In this document: positions 22,605-29,055 of the stretch, piece after piece
How the letters are laid out: every line of letters starts with the position of its first letter
Position numbering within the stretch: position 1 is the stretch's first letter
Source of the DNA: a virus
Strand: one strand, 5' to 3'
DNA length: 33,843 bases
Virus record (IMG/VR): IMGVR_UViG_3300034064_000207
Span: 1 to 33,843 of that record
Notes under the pieces: model-generated
The model's database searches: none
Seen by the model: only the letters and a program-made list of their open reading frames with translations
Told to the model about the DNA's origin: nothing
Position numbers and translations under genes: made by a program

Positions 22605-22616
22605 CACATCCTTGTG
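22605..22616 (-). repeat. Second copy of the CACAAGGATGTG hairpin core
   Basis: CACATCCTTGTG on the plus strand, in the 56-nt gap before the YqaJ gene. It matches 16419-16430 exactly, and both copies lie upstream of a minus-strand gene. Here only the 4-bp CACA/TGTG arms remain paired. Confidence 0.5.
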
Positions 22617-22627
22617 CGTTTGGTTAT

Positions 22628-23140
22628 TTACCAGGGTATAGAATCAATATCAACAACACTGGGTTCAGCAGATACTTCTTCTTTAACTGGTGCAGATGCA
22701 CCTTTGCGTGGAGCTACAGAAGCCACCCAATTACCAGTTCTACCTTCTAAATCCCAAACCATTACTTTTATCAACATTGGTTTATGGAGTAATGCTTTAG
22801 CCATTGCCGTGTCATTTGGGGATTCATCAGACTGTGCTAACTTACCACCGCAGTTTGCATCAATAGCAGCTAACATCTTTTTAGCTTTGTCTGATTTTTT
22901 AGTATCAGGATCAAATACACGAACCTTTTGGAATATCTTGCGTCCTTTATAAATAGCAGGTTCAGCTATTACCCATCTTAATGAAATGTATTCATCACCT
23001 TGATATTCAGCTAATCCTGCCTCGTCAATCATAGCTAAACATGTTGTATTGTCTGGTATGTTTTCAATCATGCCACCAGATGTGAACTCACCATTTGTTG
23101 TAATTTCTTGGTTGTCGCTTGTTGTCCAAAAGTTTGCCAT
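22628..23140 (-). CDS. DUF669-type single-stranded DNA-binding protein (170 aa)
   Basis: The core has IPDNTTCLAMIDEAGLAEYQ, then ISLRWVIAEPAIYKGRKIFQ, VRVFDPDTKKSDKAKKMLAA and LHKPMLIKVMVWDLEGRTGN, an OB-fold order typical of phage DUF669 proteins. The C-terminus (VVDIDSIPW) resembles the acidic D-D-I-P-F tail by which SSBs recruit partners. It lies between Sak4-like and YqaJ genes, fitting a recombination cluster. ATG 23140 has GGAG 10 nt upstream. Confidence 0.8.
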   Translation of the reverse strand: MANFWTTSDNQEITTNGEFTSGGMIENIPDNTTCLAMIDEAGLAEYQGDEYISLRWVIAEPAIYKGRKIFQKVRVFDPDTKKSDKAKKMLAAIDANCGGKLAQSDESPNDTAMAKALLHKPMLIKVMVWDLEGRTGNWVASVAPRKGASAPVKEEVSAEPSVVDIDSIPW

Positions 23141-23144
23141 TTGT

Positions 23145-23903
23145 TTATGCTCCGATGCTTGGGATTAAATTTAAAAGTGGATTAGTTCCGTTTACAACCA
23201 ATAAGTCCTCGCTAATTCCATAACGGTTTTTAGATACGTTGGCAGCGCTTGCATAAGTAACTAATATGCGAGTTCCATCTGATATAGCTTTTTTACGATC
23301 TCCATCACCAAAAGTATGTGTTTCCAACTTAAGATAACCACATAAATCAACATTATCTGTATAATGCGAAACGCTCTTTTTCTGCATACGGATGTTATAA
23401 CGTGTATACGGGTCTTGGTCAGGAAGTTCTATTGTTTCTGTTTCACTATGTGCTATGAATACAATGTTCATGCCCTTAGTTTCATTAAGTATGCCAGCAG
23501 CTTTGCGAACCCTGCCATGCAAACTTGACAACGCTTGGAAGCCAGCACCATAACCTCCAAGGGCTTGCGCAATGGTTCGTGGTTTTTTAGGATCAGTATC
23601 AACAATGTGATTTGTGAACAAATTATCAAGCTGAGTGACACTGTCAATAACCAATGTTTTATAATCATGATCTTCCTTGATTAATGCAGTTAGTTGTTCC
23701 CACAACATATCAACATTAGATAGCAATGGAAAAGCATCAGGTCTTGTTGCTGTTGGTATGGCTTGTAATCCATCTTCAGCTCTGATAAATATAGGTTTTG
23801 GAAATGTGGCAGCTAAACTTGTTTTTCCAAGTCCTGCATCGCCAGTTATAGTGCAGATAATCGAACGATCATCTGGTTTTGCAATAGAGCTTAATATGCT
23901 CAT
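23145..23903 (-). CDS. Sak4-like RecA-type ATPase (252 aa)
   Basis: First gene of the minus operon, with AAGGAG before ATG 23903. Walker A GDAGLGKTS at 21-29 and Walker B LVIDS at 84-88, then a long RecA-like core (AGFQALSSLHGRVRKAAGIL, MNIVFIAHSETETIELPDQD). At 252 residues this is the size of the phage Sak4/NTP-binding recombinase family, which promotes annealing with an SSB partner. The SSB-like gene lies 4 nt downstream. Confidence 0.85.
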   Translation of the reverse strand: MSILSSIAKPDDRSIICTITGDAGLGKTSLAATFPKPIFIRAEDGLQAIPTATRPDAFPLLSNVDMLWEQLTALIKEDHDYKTLVIDSVTQLDNLFTNHIVDTDPKKPRTIAQALGGYGAGFQALSSLHGRVRKAAGILNETKGMNIVFIAHSETETIELPDQDPYTRYNIRMQKKSVSHYTDNVDLCGYLKLETHTFGDGDRKKAISDGTRILVTYASAANVSKNRYGISEDLLVVNGTNPLLNLIPSIGA

Positions 23904-23945
23904 GGTATTTCTCCTTACGGTTAAAAATCTTTTTCTCTAATTCCG

Positions 23946-23974
23946 TTGCACATTTTACCGATATAAATTAGAAT
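23946..23974 (+). promoter_or_regulatory. Sigma70-type promoter for the rightward genes
   Basis: TTGCAC (23946-23951), 17-nt spacer, TAGAAT (23969-23974). It lies 44 nt before the HTH gene, whose ribosome site AGAGGA is at 24006-24011. It overlaps the leftward promoter almost completely. Confidence 0.65.
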
Positions 23975-23979
23975 TGCAA
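23952..23979 (-). promoter_or_regulatory. Sigma70-type promoter for the leftward early operon
   Basis: On the minus strand TTGCAA (23979-23974), 16-nt spacer, TAAAAT (23957-23952). It reads into the Sak4-like gene with AAGGAG before its ATG. A GTTGCA/TGCAAC inverted pair (23945-23950, 23975-23980) overlaps both -35 boxes. Confidence 0.6.
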
Positions 23980-24017
23980 CACCTAAACAAATATTTTTTT
24001 AAACAAGAGGAAAAACA

Positions 24018-24194
24018 ATGCTAACACCTGAAGAAATCAAAGCTAAATTAATACATCCTTCTTTTAACCTATCTTATTTATCTAGGGAAGTAGGAATCGG
24101 ATATATGACTCTGTGGAAATTAGCTCACGGGAAATTAAAAGTAATTCCTTATGATTTAGTCAAAAAATTAAGTGACTATTTCAATGTTGCCTGA
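24018..24194 (+). CDS. Small Cro-like HTH regulator (58 aa)
   Basis: MLTPEEIKAKL precedes NLSYLSREVGIGYMTLWKLA and HGKLKVIPYDLVKKLSDYF. The S-x-L-S-R-E-V-G-I-x-x-x-T-L-W-K-L-x-x-G-K pattern is a classic helix-turn-helix in a Cro/CI-type fold. It is the first rightward gene, after a clean AGAGGA site, and sits beside overlapping divergent promoters, so autoregulation and repression of the leftward operon are likely. It overlaps the primase-helicase by 11 nt. Confidence 0.8.
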   Translation: MLTPEEIKAKLIHPSFNLSYLSREVGIGYMTLWKLAHGKLKVIPYDLVKKLSDYFNVA

Positions 24195-26058
24195 GTTATG
24201 CGATGCAATTAGAGCAGTTGGTTATGAACCACCTTCTAATATAGCAGTTGGTAAAGTTACTCGTTTTTCAACCAACGGCAAAAGAAATGATAGGTCAGGT
24301 TGGGTTCATGTATTCGATGATGGAAAAGGCGCAGTATTTGGTTGTTGGCGCAGTGGAGAGCAACACCAATGGTTTGAAAAACGTGATTATGTTCCAGATA
24401 TACACGAACAAGAAGCCATGCGTCAGCAGTTTGAAGAAGCTAAACGTAAAGCTATTGCTGAACGTGATGCTGCTTATTCTATAGCTGCAAAGGAAGCGCA
24501 GGTATTATTTGATAATGCTGTTCCAGTTATAAGTCATGACTACCTTACAAATAAAGGCATACGTCCAAATATGGCTCGTATGTTTGGCGGAAAGTTAATC
24601 ATACCTGTCTATGGTGCAGACGGAGAAATTCAATCTGTACAATCGATATTTAGTGATGGTGCTAAAAGGTTTCATTCTGGTGGAAAGATGCTTGGAGGTC
24701 ATTGCTGGATTGGTGATCCTTCTGAGTCTGAAACTCTTTTAATTGCAGAAGGATTTGCAACTGCGGATAGTTTAAACCAAGCCACCAATCTTGCTGTATG
24801 TATAGCATTTAACGCTGGAAATCTTAAGCCAGTAACACAAATGATTGCAAGCCAGTATATTGGCAAGAAAATAGTTATTTGTGCAGACAATGACAGTTCT
24901 GGCATTGGTATGAGCAAAGCAAAAGAATGTGGCGTTGATATTGTATTGCCAACTATTGATGGTGACTTCAACGATATGATGTCAGAAAAAGGAATTGATG
25001 CAGTTCGTGACATTGTATTTGGAAAAGTAAAGCAGGAAGGCTTGTTCATCACCATTGAAGATATGATGGCAAGCATCAAGAAGCCTAATTGGTTAATTAA
25101 GGGAATACTTGAGCGTGGCTCAATGAATCTTCTTTTTGGTGAGTCAGGTGCAGGTAAAAGTTTATTTGCAATGGATTGGGCGTTTTGCGCTGCAACAGGT
25201 AGAAACTGGCATGGTCATAAGATAAAAGAAGAGCTTAAAACTTTAATTATTATGGGTGAAGGTTTGCGTGGTGCTTCAATGCGCTTTAAAGCATTATCAC
25301 AAAAATATGGAGAACCGCCAAAGAATATTAGATTAAGCAGACGATCCATTAATCTATTAGATAGTAAAGAAGCTGATGAAATATTAAAAATAGTAGCAGA
25401 GTTAGATTTTAAACCTGATATTATTATTATTGATACGTTGCACAGAAACATGGTTGGAGATGAAAATAGCTCTGAAGATATGGCAATGTATTTTAAGTCT
25501 ATAGAATTACTTGCCAGACGTTTAGATGCTGCTATTGTAACTGTTCACCATTCTGGACATGGTGATAAGGGAAGATCAAGAGGTTCATCATCTATTAAAG
25601 CTGCAATGGACGCAGAGTTTTGTGTCACCAAGAATGGTGATGGCATTACTTTTTCATGCACCAAGTCAAAAGACTTTGGATTTGGTACTGATATGAGTTT
25701 TGTCATTAAAGAAGTAGAGTTAGAAGGTGAAGTATTTTATGATGAAGATGATGATAAGCAGATCACCAGTGTTTATTTAGAGTATCAAGGTGTTGCTAAG
25801 AAGGAAAAATCATTGCCAAAGAAATTGCAAAAGGCACTTGATAGTTTAGTTTTGGCAGCAGAAACTATTGGAAAAGAGCGTCCAGAACTGTCCATTTTAG
25901 GTTCTGGACAGATAATTGTTTCACTGTCCGAATGGAAACCATTTTTTAATGAGGATAAAGAGCTTGCTTCAAGGCGACAAAACTTTTCAGAGTGCAGAAA
26001 AGAGTTGTTAAAACAAGAGCTTATAGCTGTTGATGGAGATTATAGTTGGATATTATAA
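24184..26058 (+). CDS. Bifunctional primase-helicase (Toprim plus RepA-like AAA ATPase, 624 aa)
   Basis: ATG 24184 is preferred to GTG 24172. Toprim elements: LLIAEG with Glu189 and ADND at 234-237, the metal-binding motifs of a primase. The helicase half has Walker A GESGAGKS at 319-326 and Walker B IIIIDT at 413-418, then AAIVTVHHSGHGDKGRSRGS, a motif of RepA/AAA_25-type replicative helicases. No N-terminal Cys zinc motif is visible, unlike T7 gp4. It primes and unwinds at the phage origin, and the repeat region overlaps its end and follows it. Confidence 0.9.
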   Translation: MLPELCDAIRAVGYEPPSNIAVGKVTRFSTNGKRNDRSGWVHVFDDGKGAVFGCWRSGEQHQWFEKRDYVPDIHEQEAMRQQFEEAKRKAIAERDAAYSIAAKEAQVLFDNAVPVISHDYLTNKGIRPNMARMFGGKLIIPVYGADGEIQSVQSIFSDGAKRFHSGGKMLGGHCWIGDPSESETLLIAEGFATADSLNQATNLAVCIAFNAGNLKPVTQMIASQYIGKKIVICADNDSSGIGMSKAKECGVDIVLPTIDGDFNDMMSEKGIDAVRDIVFGKVKQEGLFITIEDMMASIKKPNWLIKGILERGSMNLLFGESGAGKSLFAMDWAFCAATGRNWHGHKIKEELKTLIIMGEGLRGASMRFKALSQKYGEPPKNIRLSRRSINLLDSKEADEILKIVAELDFKPDIIIIDTLHRNMVGDENSSEDMAMYFKSIELLARRLDAAIVTVHHSGHGDKGRSRGSSSIKAAMDAEFCVTKNGDGITFSCTKSKDFGFGTDMSFVIKEVELEGEVFYDEDDDKQITSVYLEYQGVAKKEKSLPKKLQKALDSLVLAAETIGKERPELSILGSGQIIVSLSEWKPFFNEDKELASRRQNFSECRKELLKQELIAVDGDYSWIL

Positions 26059-26172
26059 TCTGTCCAAGTGTCCAAATTGGACATTATTGGACATGTTGTA
26101 CAGGATTAATAAAAGTGTACGTACTGTCCACACCCCCTTAAGGGGGTGGACAGTGGACACAAATCTCGGACA
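25888..26172. repeat. Iteron-like TGTCCA/TGGACA array, candidate replication origin
   Basis: Ten exact or near copies of TGTCCA or its complement TGGACA. In the primase end: 25889-25894, 25905-25910 (as a 7-bp hairpin CTGTCCA/TGGACAG) and TGTCCG at 25925-25930. Downstream: 26061, 26069, 26078, 26088, 26125, 26147, 26154, and CGGACA at 26167. TGTCCAAATTGGACA (26069-26083) is a perfect dyad. The 196 nt from 26059 to 26254 hold no convincing gene. Such arrays bind initiators or regulators; the origin role is inferred. Confidence 0.65.
26124..26153. promoter_or_regulatory. GC-rich hairpin in the repeat region
   Basis: Palindrome CCCCCTTAAGGGGG (26133-26146) flanked by CTGTCCA (26124-26130) and TGGACAG (26147-26153), with a 2-nt CA bulge on the left arm. 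It is the most stable hairpin seen in an AT-rich region. No T run follows, so a terminator is unlikely; an origin or primase site is possible. Confidence 0.7.
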
Positions 26173-26216
26173 AGGAATTGTATGGATAAAATTAAAAGAC
26201 ATGAAGGACTAATTAT

Positions 26217-26239
26217 GTTATATTAATTTTTAATATAAC
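26217..26239. promoter_or_regulatory. AT-rich perfect inverted repeat
   Basis: GTTATATTA, loop ATTTT, TAATATAAC. It lies directly before the 73-residue ORF, 44 nt after the iterons. It could be an easily melted element of an origin or an operator; no T run makes a terminator unlikely. Confidence 0.5.
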
Positions 26240-26254
26240 TAAGTGAGTTTTGAA

Positions 26255-26476
26255 ATGGATAATGAAGAAAGATTAAATAAACAAAAATTAGCAAAAAGAA
26301 TTTATCGTTTAAAAAATAAAGAAATTGGAAATGATAGGGATAAAGTTTATGAAGAAAAAAATAAAGAAAAAATAAAAGAAAAAAAATCTTTGTTTTATTT
26401 TGCTAATAAAGAAAGATTAAACAAAGAAAGATGCGAAAGAAGATTACGACAAAAATTGAGAGAATCTATTGAATGA
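26255..26476 (+). CDS. Highly charged Lys-rich protein (73 aa)
   Basis: ATG 26255 or GTG 26243 may be the start. The product (MDNEERLNKQKLAKRIYRLK, then NKEKIKEKKSLFYFANKERL) is almost all Lys, Glu, Asn and Arg. The N-K-E-R-L-x-x-x-R/K spacing resembles basic repeats in the linkers of HNH/homing nucleases and of the AlpA-like protein here. No nuclease motif. Possibly a DNA-binding accessory protein. Confidence 0.5.
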   Translation: MDNEERLNKQKLAKRIYRLKNKEIGNDRDKVYEEKNKEKIKEKKSLFYFANKERLNKERCERRLRQKLRESIE

Positions 26477-26603
26477 AATTTTAGAGTTTATAAAAGAGCT
26501 TGAAGAAGTTTTTAAAGTACAAGCAAAAGCAATTAAGATTAATGACAAGGTGGTGTTACATGATGGTAAATTTCAACAAAAAAGAGATGGACTTAAATTA
26601 TGA
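26469..26603 (+). CDS. Small ORF with TTG start (44 aa)
   Basis: TTG 26469 lies inside the end of the preceding ORF, and its stop overlaps the next ATG (ATGA). It reads LNEILEFIKELEEVFKVQAK as helix, then VVLHDGKFQQKRDGLKL. Coupled position supports it; no family recognised. Confidence 0.35.
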   Translation: MNEILEFIKELEEVFKVQAKAIKINDKVVLHDGKFQQKRDGLKL

Positions 26604-26704
26604 AGAAAGATTACGTTGTATCGTGGTATTTGCTACCGTTTGTATTGGTAGTATATTTTTTTATATTGTTGGTGGGCATTGTTAGAATGGTGTTTAACAA
26701 ATGA
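26600..26704 (+). CDS. Small membrane protein (34 aa)
   Basis: Begins MKKDYVVSWYLLPFVLVVYF and continues FILLVGIVRMVFNK: one hydrophobic helix with basic ends. Overlaps both neighbours (ATGA). No family recognised. Confidence 0.5.
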   Translation: MKKDYVVSWYLLPFVLVVYFFILLVGIVRMVFNK

Positions 26705-26838
26705 CAGACGAAGAATGGTTTTATAATATGTGTGACCGTATTAATAAAATGCCAATAGAAGCGCAGTTAGAGGCGTTTTTAGAAGAAGTTAAGGATAAGC
26801 CTAGAGTTAAAGCTTTTGTCCTTGTGATGAGGCTGTAA
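26701..26838 (+). CDS. Small acidic protein (45 aa)
   Basis: ATG 26701 overlaps the preceding stop. It begins MTDEEWFYNMCDRINKMPIE, then AQLEAFLEEVKDKPRVKAFV. Helical; no family recognised. TAATG overlap with the next gene. Confidence 0.55.
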   Translation: MTDEEWFYNMCDRINKMPIEAQLEAFLEEVKDKPRVKAFVLVMRL

Positions 26839-27065
26839 TGAAGCACAATCATTATTTTAAAGATGTACGGCATATTGACGGCATTGACGTTTATCGGGTG
26901 TTGGAATTGTTTAATGTAACAGACCCTTGTCTGCAACATGCGGTAAAAAAGTTGTTGTGTGCAGGGAAAAGAGGTGCAAAGGATGAAGAGCAAGATGTTC
27001 AAGAGGCAATGGATACGTTGGAGCGTTATCAGGATATGAAGGTGGAGGAAGATCTGCATGATTAA
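26838..27065 (+). CDS. Conserved small phage protein (75 aa)
   Basis: The core YFKDVRHIDGIDVYRVLELF, then VTDPCLQHAVKKLLCAGKRG and EQDVQEAMDTLERYQDM, is a family recurring in many phage early regions (D-V-R-H-x-D-x-I-D-V-Y-R-V-L-x-L-F). Charged and helical; function unknown. TAATG overlap with the previous gene and 8 nt overlap with the next. Confidence 0.75.
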   Translation: MKHNHYFKDVRHIDGIDVYRVLELFNVTDPCLQHAVKKLLCAGKRGAKDEEQDVQEAMDTLERYQDMKVEEDLHD

Positions 27066-27186
27066 ACGGACAAAGATTTGCAAACATAAGTACCAGGCAA
27101 CTTATGTTTCATGGCGCAAGAAAGTTTGTGTTGATTGCAATAAAGAGTTTCCATTGTATGATTTAAAGATTGAACACCAAAGGTAA
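27058..27186 (+). CDS. Small Cys protein (42 aa)
   Basis: MIKRTKICKHKYQATYVSWR, then KKVCVDCNKEFPLY. Cys8, Cys24 and Cys27 with His10 suggest a small zinc-ribbon. Overlaps the previous gene by 8 nt. No family recognised. Confidence 0.55.
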   Translation: MIKRTKICKHKYQATYVSWRKKVCVDCNKEFPLYDLKIEHQR

Positions 27187-27191
27187 TAATA

Positions 27192-27275
27192 ATGGCGTTA
27201 AAGGTTAGCAACAAGAACAGAAAGAAATTAATAATGTTCAAGGCAAATGAAAAAAGTTATGAAACCAAAGATTAA
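27192..27275 (+). CDS. Tiny basic ORF (27 aa)
   Basis: MALKVSNKNRKKLIMFKANE with end KSYETKD. Its 3' end overlaps the next ORF. Short and highly basic; weak evidence apart from position. Confidence 0.3.
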   Translation: MALKVSNKNRKKLIMFKANEKSYETKD

Positions 27276-27375
27276 GTGGGTTGGAAATTACTGGAGGTGT
27301 TATAGTGCAGACAGAATTGCTTATGGTGAGTCACCAAAGGTGGCGTTTATTAATTGGAAATCGCAGTATTTTTAA
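27259..27375 (+). CDS. Small conserved phage protein (38 aa)
   Basis: The pattern K-W-V-G-N-Y-W-R-C-Y, then YGESPKVAFINWKSQ, is recurrent among tiny phage proteins (W-R-C-Y ... Y-G-x-x-P-x-x-A-x-x-N-W). Role unknown. Last gene before the small terminase. Confidence 0.65.
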   Translation: MKPKIKWVGNYWRCYSADRIAYGESPKVAFINWKSQYF

Positions 27376-27391
27376 TAACTAATTTTAAGAT

Positions 27392-27425
27392 AAGGAGTTG
27401 TCTAAAAAAGACAAAATTAGATATG
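27392..27425 (+). promoter_or_regulatory. Ribosome site with hairpin between Shine-Dalgarno and start codon
   Basis: AAGGAG (27392-27397) is 25 nt from ATG 27423. Between them TTGTCT, loop AAAAA, AGACAA (27398-27414) can pair. If folded, the effective spacing drops to 8 nt. This is the arrangement described for T4 genes 25 and 38. No other Shine-Dalgarno is near the ATG. Confidence 0.65.
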
Positions 27426-27719
27426 GCAACATTAGGAAAAGCAGGTGGAGAAAAAACAGGTGGTCGTCAAAAGGGCGTACAAAATGTTGCAACTGTACAA
27501 GCAAGACAAGCTATTGCAGATTTTGTTGATGGAAATGCTCACAGATTAACAGGATGGCTTGACCAAGTTGCTGAAACAAATCCAGAGCGTGCGTTTCAGT
27601 TATTTCAAAGTGTTATTGAATATCATGTTCCAAAGTTAGCAAGAAGTGACAATACTGTAACAGGTGCAGTTGGTGGAGCAATAGTCCACAGGATAGAGGT
27701 TTCATTTGGCGACGATTAA
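27423..27719 (+). CDS. Terminase small subunit-like protein (98 aa)
   Basis: Placed directly before the large subunit and overlapping it by 14 nt. The N-terminus is MATLGKAGGEKTGGRQKGVQ, basic and glycine-rich; the C-terminal part has helices ARQAIADFVDGNAHRLTGWL and RAFQLFQSVIEYHVPKLARS. The E-Y-H-V-P-K-L-A-R motif is often seen in short small-subunit proteins of podoviruses. At 98 residues it is shorter than most. It should recognise phage DNA for packaging. Translation appears to depend on the hairpin ribosome site. Confidence 0.65.
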   Translation: MATLGKAGGEKTGGRQKGVQNVATVQARQAIADFVDGNAHRLTGWLDQVAETNPERAFQLFQSVIEYHVPKLARSDNTVTGAVGGAIVHRIEVSFGDD

Positions 27720-28971
27720 GGCAAAGTTTCCTCCAAGTCTTAAAGATATATTTAAGCCAAAAAGATATAAAGTAATTTATGGTGGACGTGGATCAGGAAA
27801 GAGTTGGAGTGTTGCAAGAGCATTAATCATTAAGTCTGTTAATGAACCGATAAGAGTTCTTTGCGCTCGTGAAACACAGAAGTCTATACAAGAATCAGTA
27901 CATAAGTTGCTCAAGGATCAGATTGATATACTTGGTTTACAGCATATGTTTACAGTTCTTGAAACAAAGATAATTGGAATTAATGGTTCTGAGTTTAGTT
28001 TTGCAGGTATTCGTCAACAAGGCATTACAAACTTAAAGTCTTTTGAAGGTGTTGATATATGTTGGGTTGAAGAAGCTCAGGTTTGTACTAAGAAATCATG
28101 GGACGTTTTAATACCTACAATAAGGAAGCCAAACAGCGAAATATGGATAACATTCAATCCTGAATTAGATACTGATGAAACATATGTTAGATTTGTATTG
28201 ACAGATAATGAAGAAGCTGTTGTTATAAAATGCAACTATTCTGATAATCCTTGGTTTCCAGAAGAACTTGAAAAGGAAAGGATAAATTGGTTAAAGCGTG
28301 ATCCTGAAGGATATAAAACAGTTTGGGATGGAGAATGTCGTCCTGCTGTTGAAGGTGCTATTTACGTTAATGAGATAACTAAACTTCATCTTGAAAAAAG
28401 ACTAGGAAATGCTCCATACGATCCACTATTGAAGGTTCATACAGTATGGGATTTAGGTTGGAACGATTCAATGTCTATATTGATGGCGCAACGATCAGGC
28501 TCTGGTGAAGTAAGGATTATCGACTATATTGAAGATTCACATCGTACTTTAGATAGTTACATTGCTGAATTGAATACAAAGGGTTACAATTATGGCACGG
28601 ACTATATTCCTCATGATGGACGTAGTAGAGATTTTAAGTCTGGAAAGTCTACTGAAGAAATATTAATGGCATTAGGAAGAAGTGTTAATGTTTTAGGACG
28701 CGAGGACATCGAGGAAGGAATCAAGATGGCAAGGATGATGTTTGGTAGAGTTTGGATTGATAAGAAAGCGTCAGAGTTACTGAATCAAATCAAACGCTAT
28801 AGAAGAACACAAAACCAAAGCACTGGTACATTTGGCGCACCACTTCATGATGATAGTTCACATGGTGCTGATTGCTTTAGGTATCTGGCTATGGCAGAAC
28901 AGAATATGACAAATGACTCTTGGGGTTCAGGAGCATTAGATTATTCATATATACAAAGCGGTATAATTTAA
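27706..28971 (+). CDS. Terminase large subunit (PBSX type, 421 aa)
   Basis: The start is TTG 27706 with AGAGG 6 nt upstream; no ATG lies nearby in frame. Walker A GGRGSGKS at 26-33 and Walker B ICWVEEA at 118-124 are the ATPase; FNPE at 150-153 is coupling motif III. The nuclease domain has VWDLGWND with Asp249, HDGRSRD with Asp304 and HDDSSHGAD with Asp382/383 and Asp389. The 421-residue length fits the PBSX/Terminase_3 family. It pumps DNA into the prohead and cuts it. Confidence 0.93.
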   Translation: MATIKAKFPPSLKDIFKPKRYKVIYGGRGSGKSWSVARALIIKSVNEPIRVLCARETQKSIQESVHKLLKDQIDILGLQHMFTVLETKIIGINGSEFSFAGIRQQGITNLKSFEGVDICWVEEAQVCTKKSWDVLIPTIRKPNSEIWITFNPELDTDETYVRFVLTDNEEAVVIKCNYSDNPWFPEELEKERINWLKRDPEGYKTVWDGECRPAVEGAIYVNEITKLHLEKRLGNAPYDPLLKVHTVWDLGWNDSMSILMAQRSGSGEVRIIDYIEDSHRTLDSYIAELNTKGYNYGTDYIPHDGRSRDFKSGKSTEEILMALGRSVNVLGREDIEEGIKMARMMFGRVWIDKKASELLNQIKRYRRTQNQSTGTFGAPLHDDSSHGADCFRYLAMAEQNMTNDSWGSGALDYSYIQSGII

Positions 28972-28987
28972 CAACAGAGGATTAAAA

Positions 28988-29053
28988 ATGGCTAAGTCTA
29001 AATCAAAAAAAGCTCCATCTCCAATGATGCCTGGTAAGAAAAAAGGCTGCTAA
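28988..29053 (+). CDS. Tiny basic protein between terminase and portal (21 aa)
   Basis: AGAGGA is 7 nt before ATG 28988. The product is Lys-rich (MAKSKSKKAPSPMMPGKKK) ending in Gly-Cys. Similar tiny basic ORFs with P-M-M-P-x-K-K-K occur at this place in related phages. Ends 2 nt before the portal start. Confidence 0.55.
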   Translation: MAKSKSKKAPSPMMPGKKKGC

Positions 29054-29055
29054 TA

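Noticed and set aside
24699-25079. 126-residue minus-strand frame inside the primase-helicase
   Set aside because: Opposite the Toprim domain coding region; no start context or recognisable product.
26030-26212. 60-residue plus-strand frame over the repeat region
   Set aside because: Starts inside the primase-helicase end and runs through the palindromes; repeats explain the open frame better than coding.
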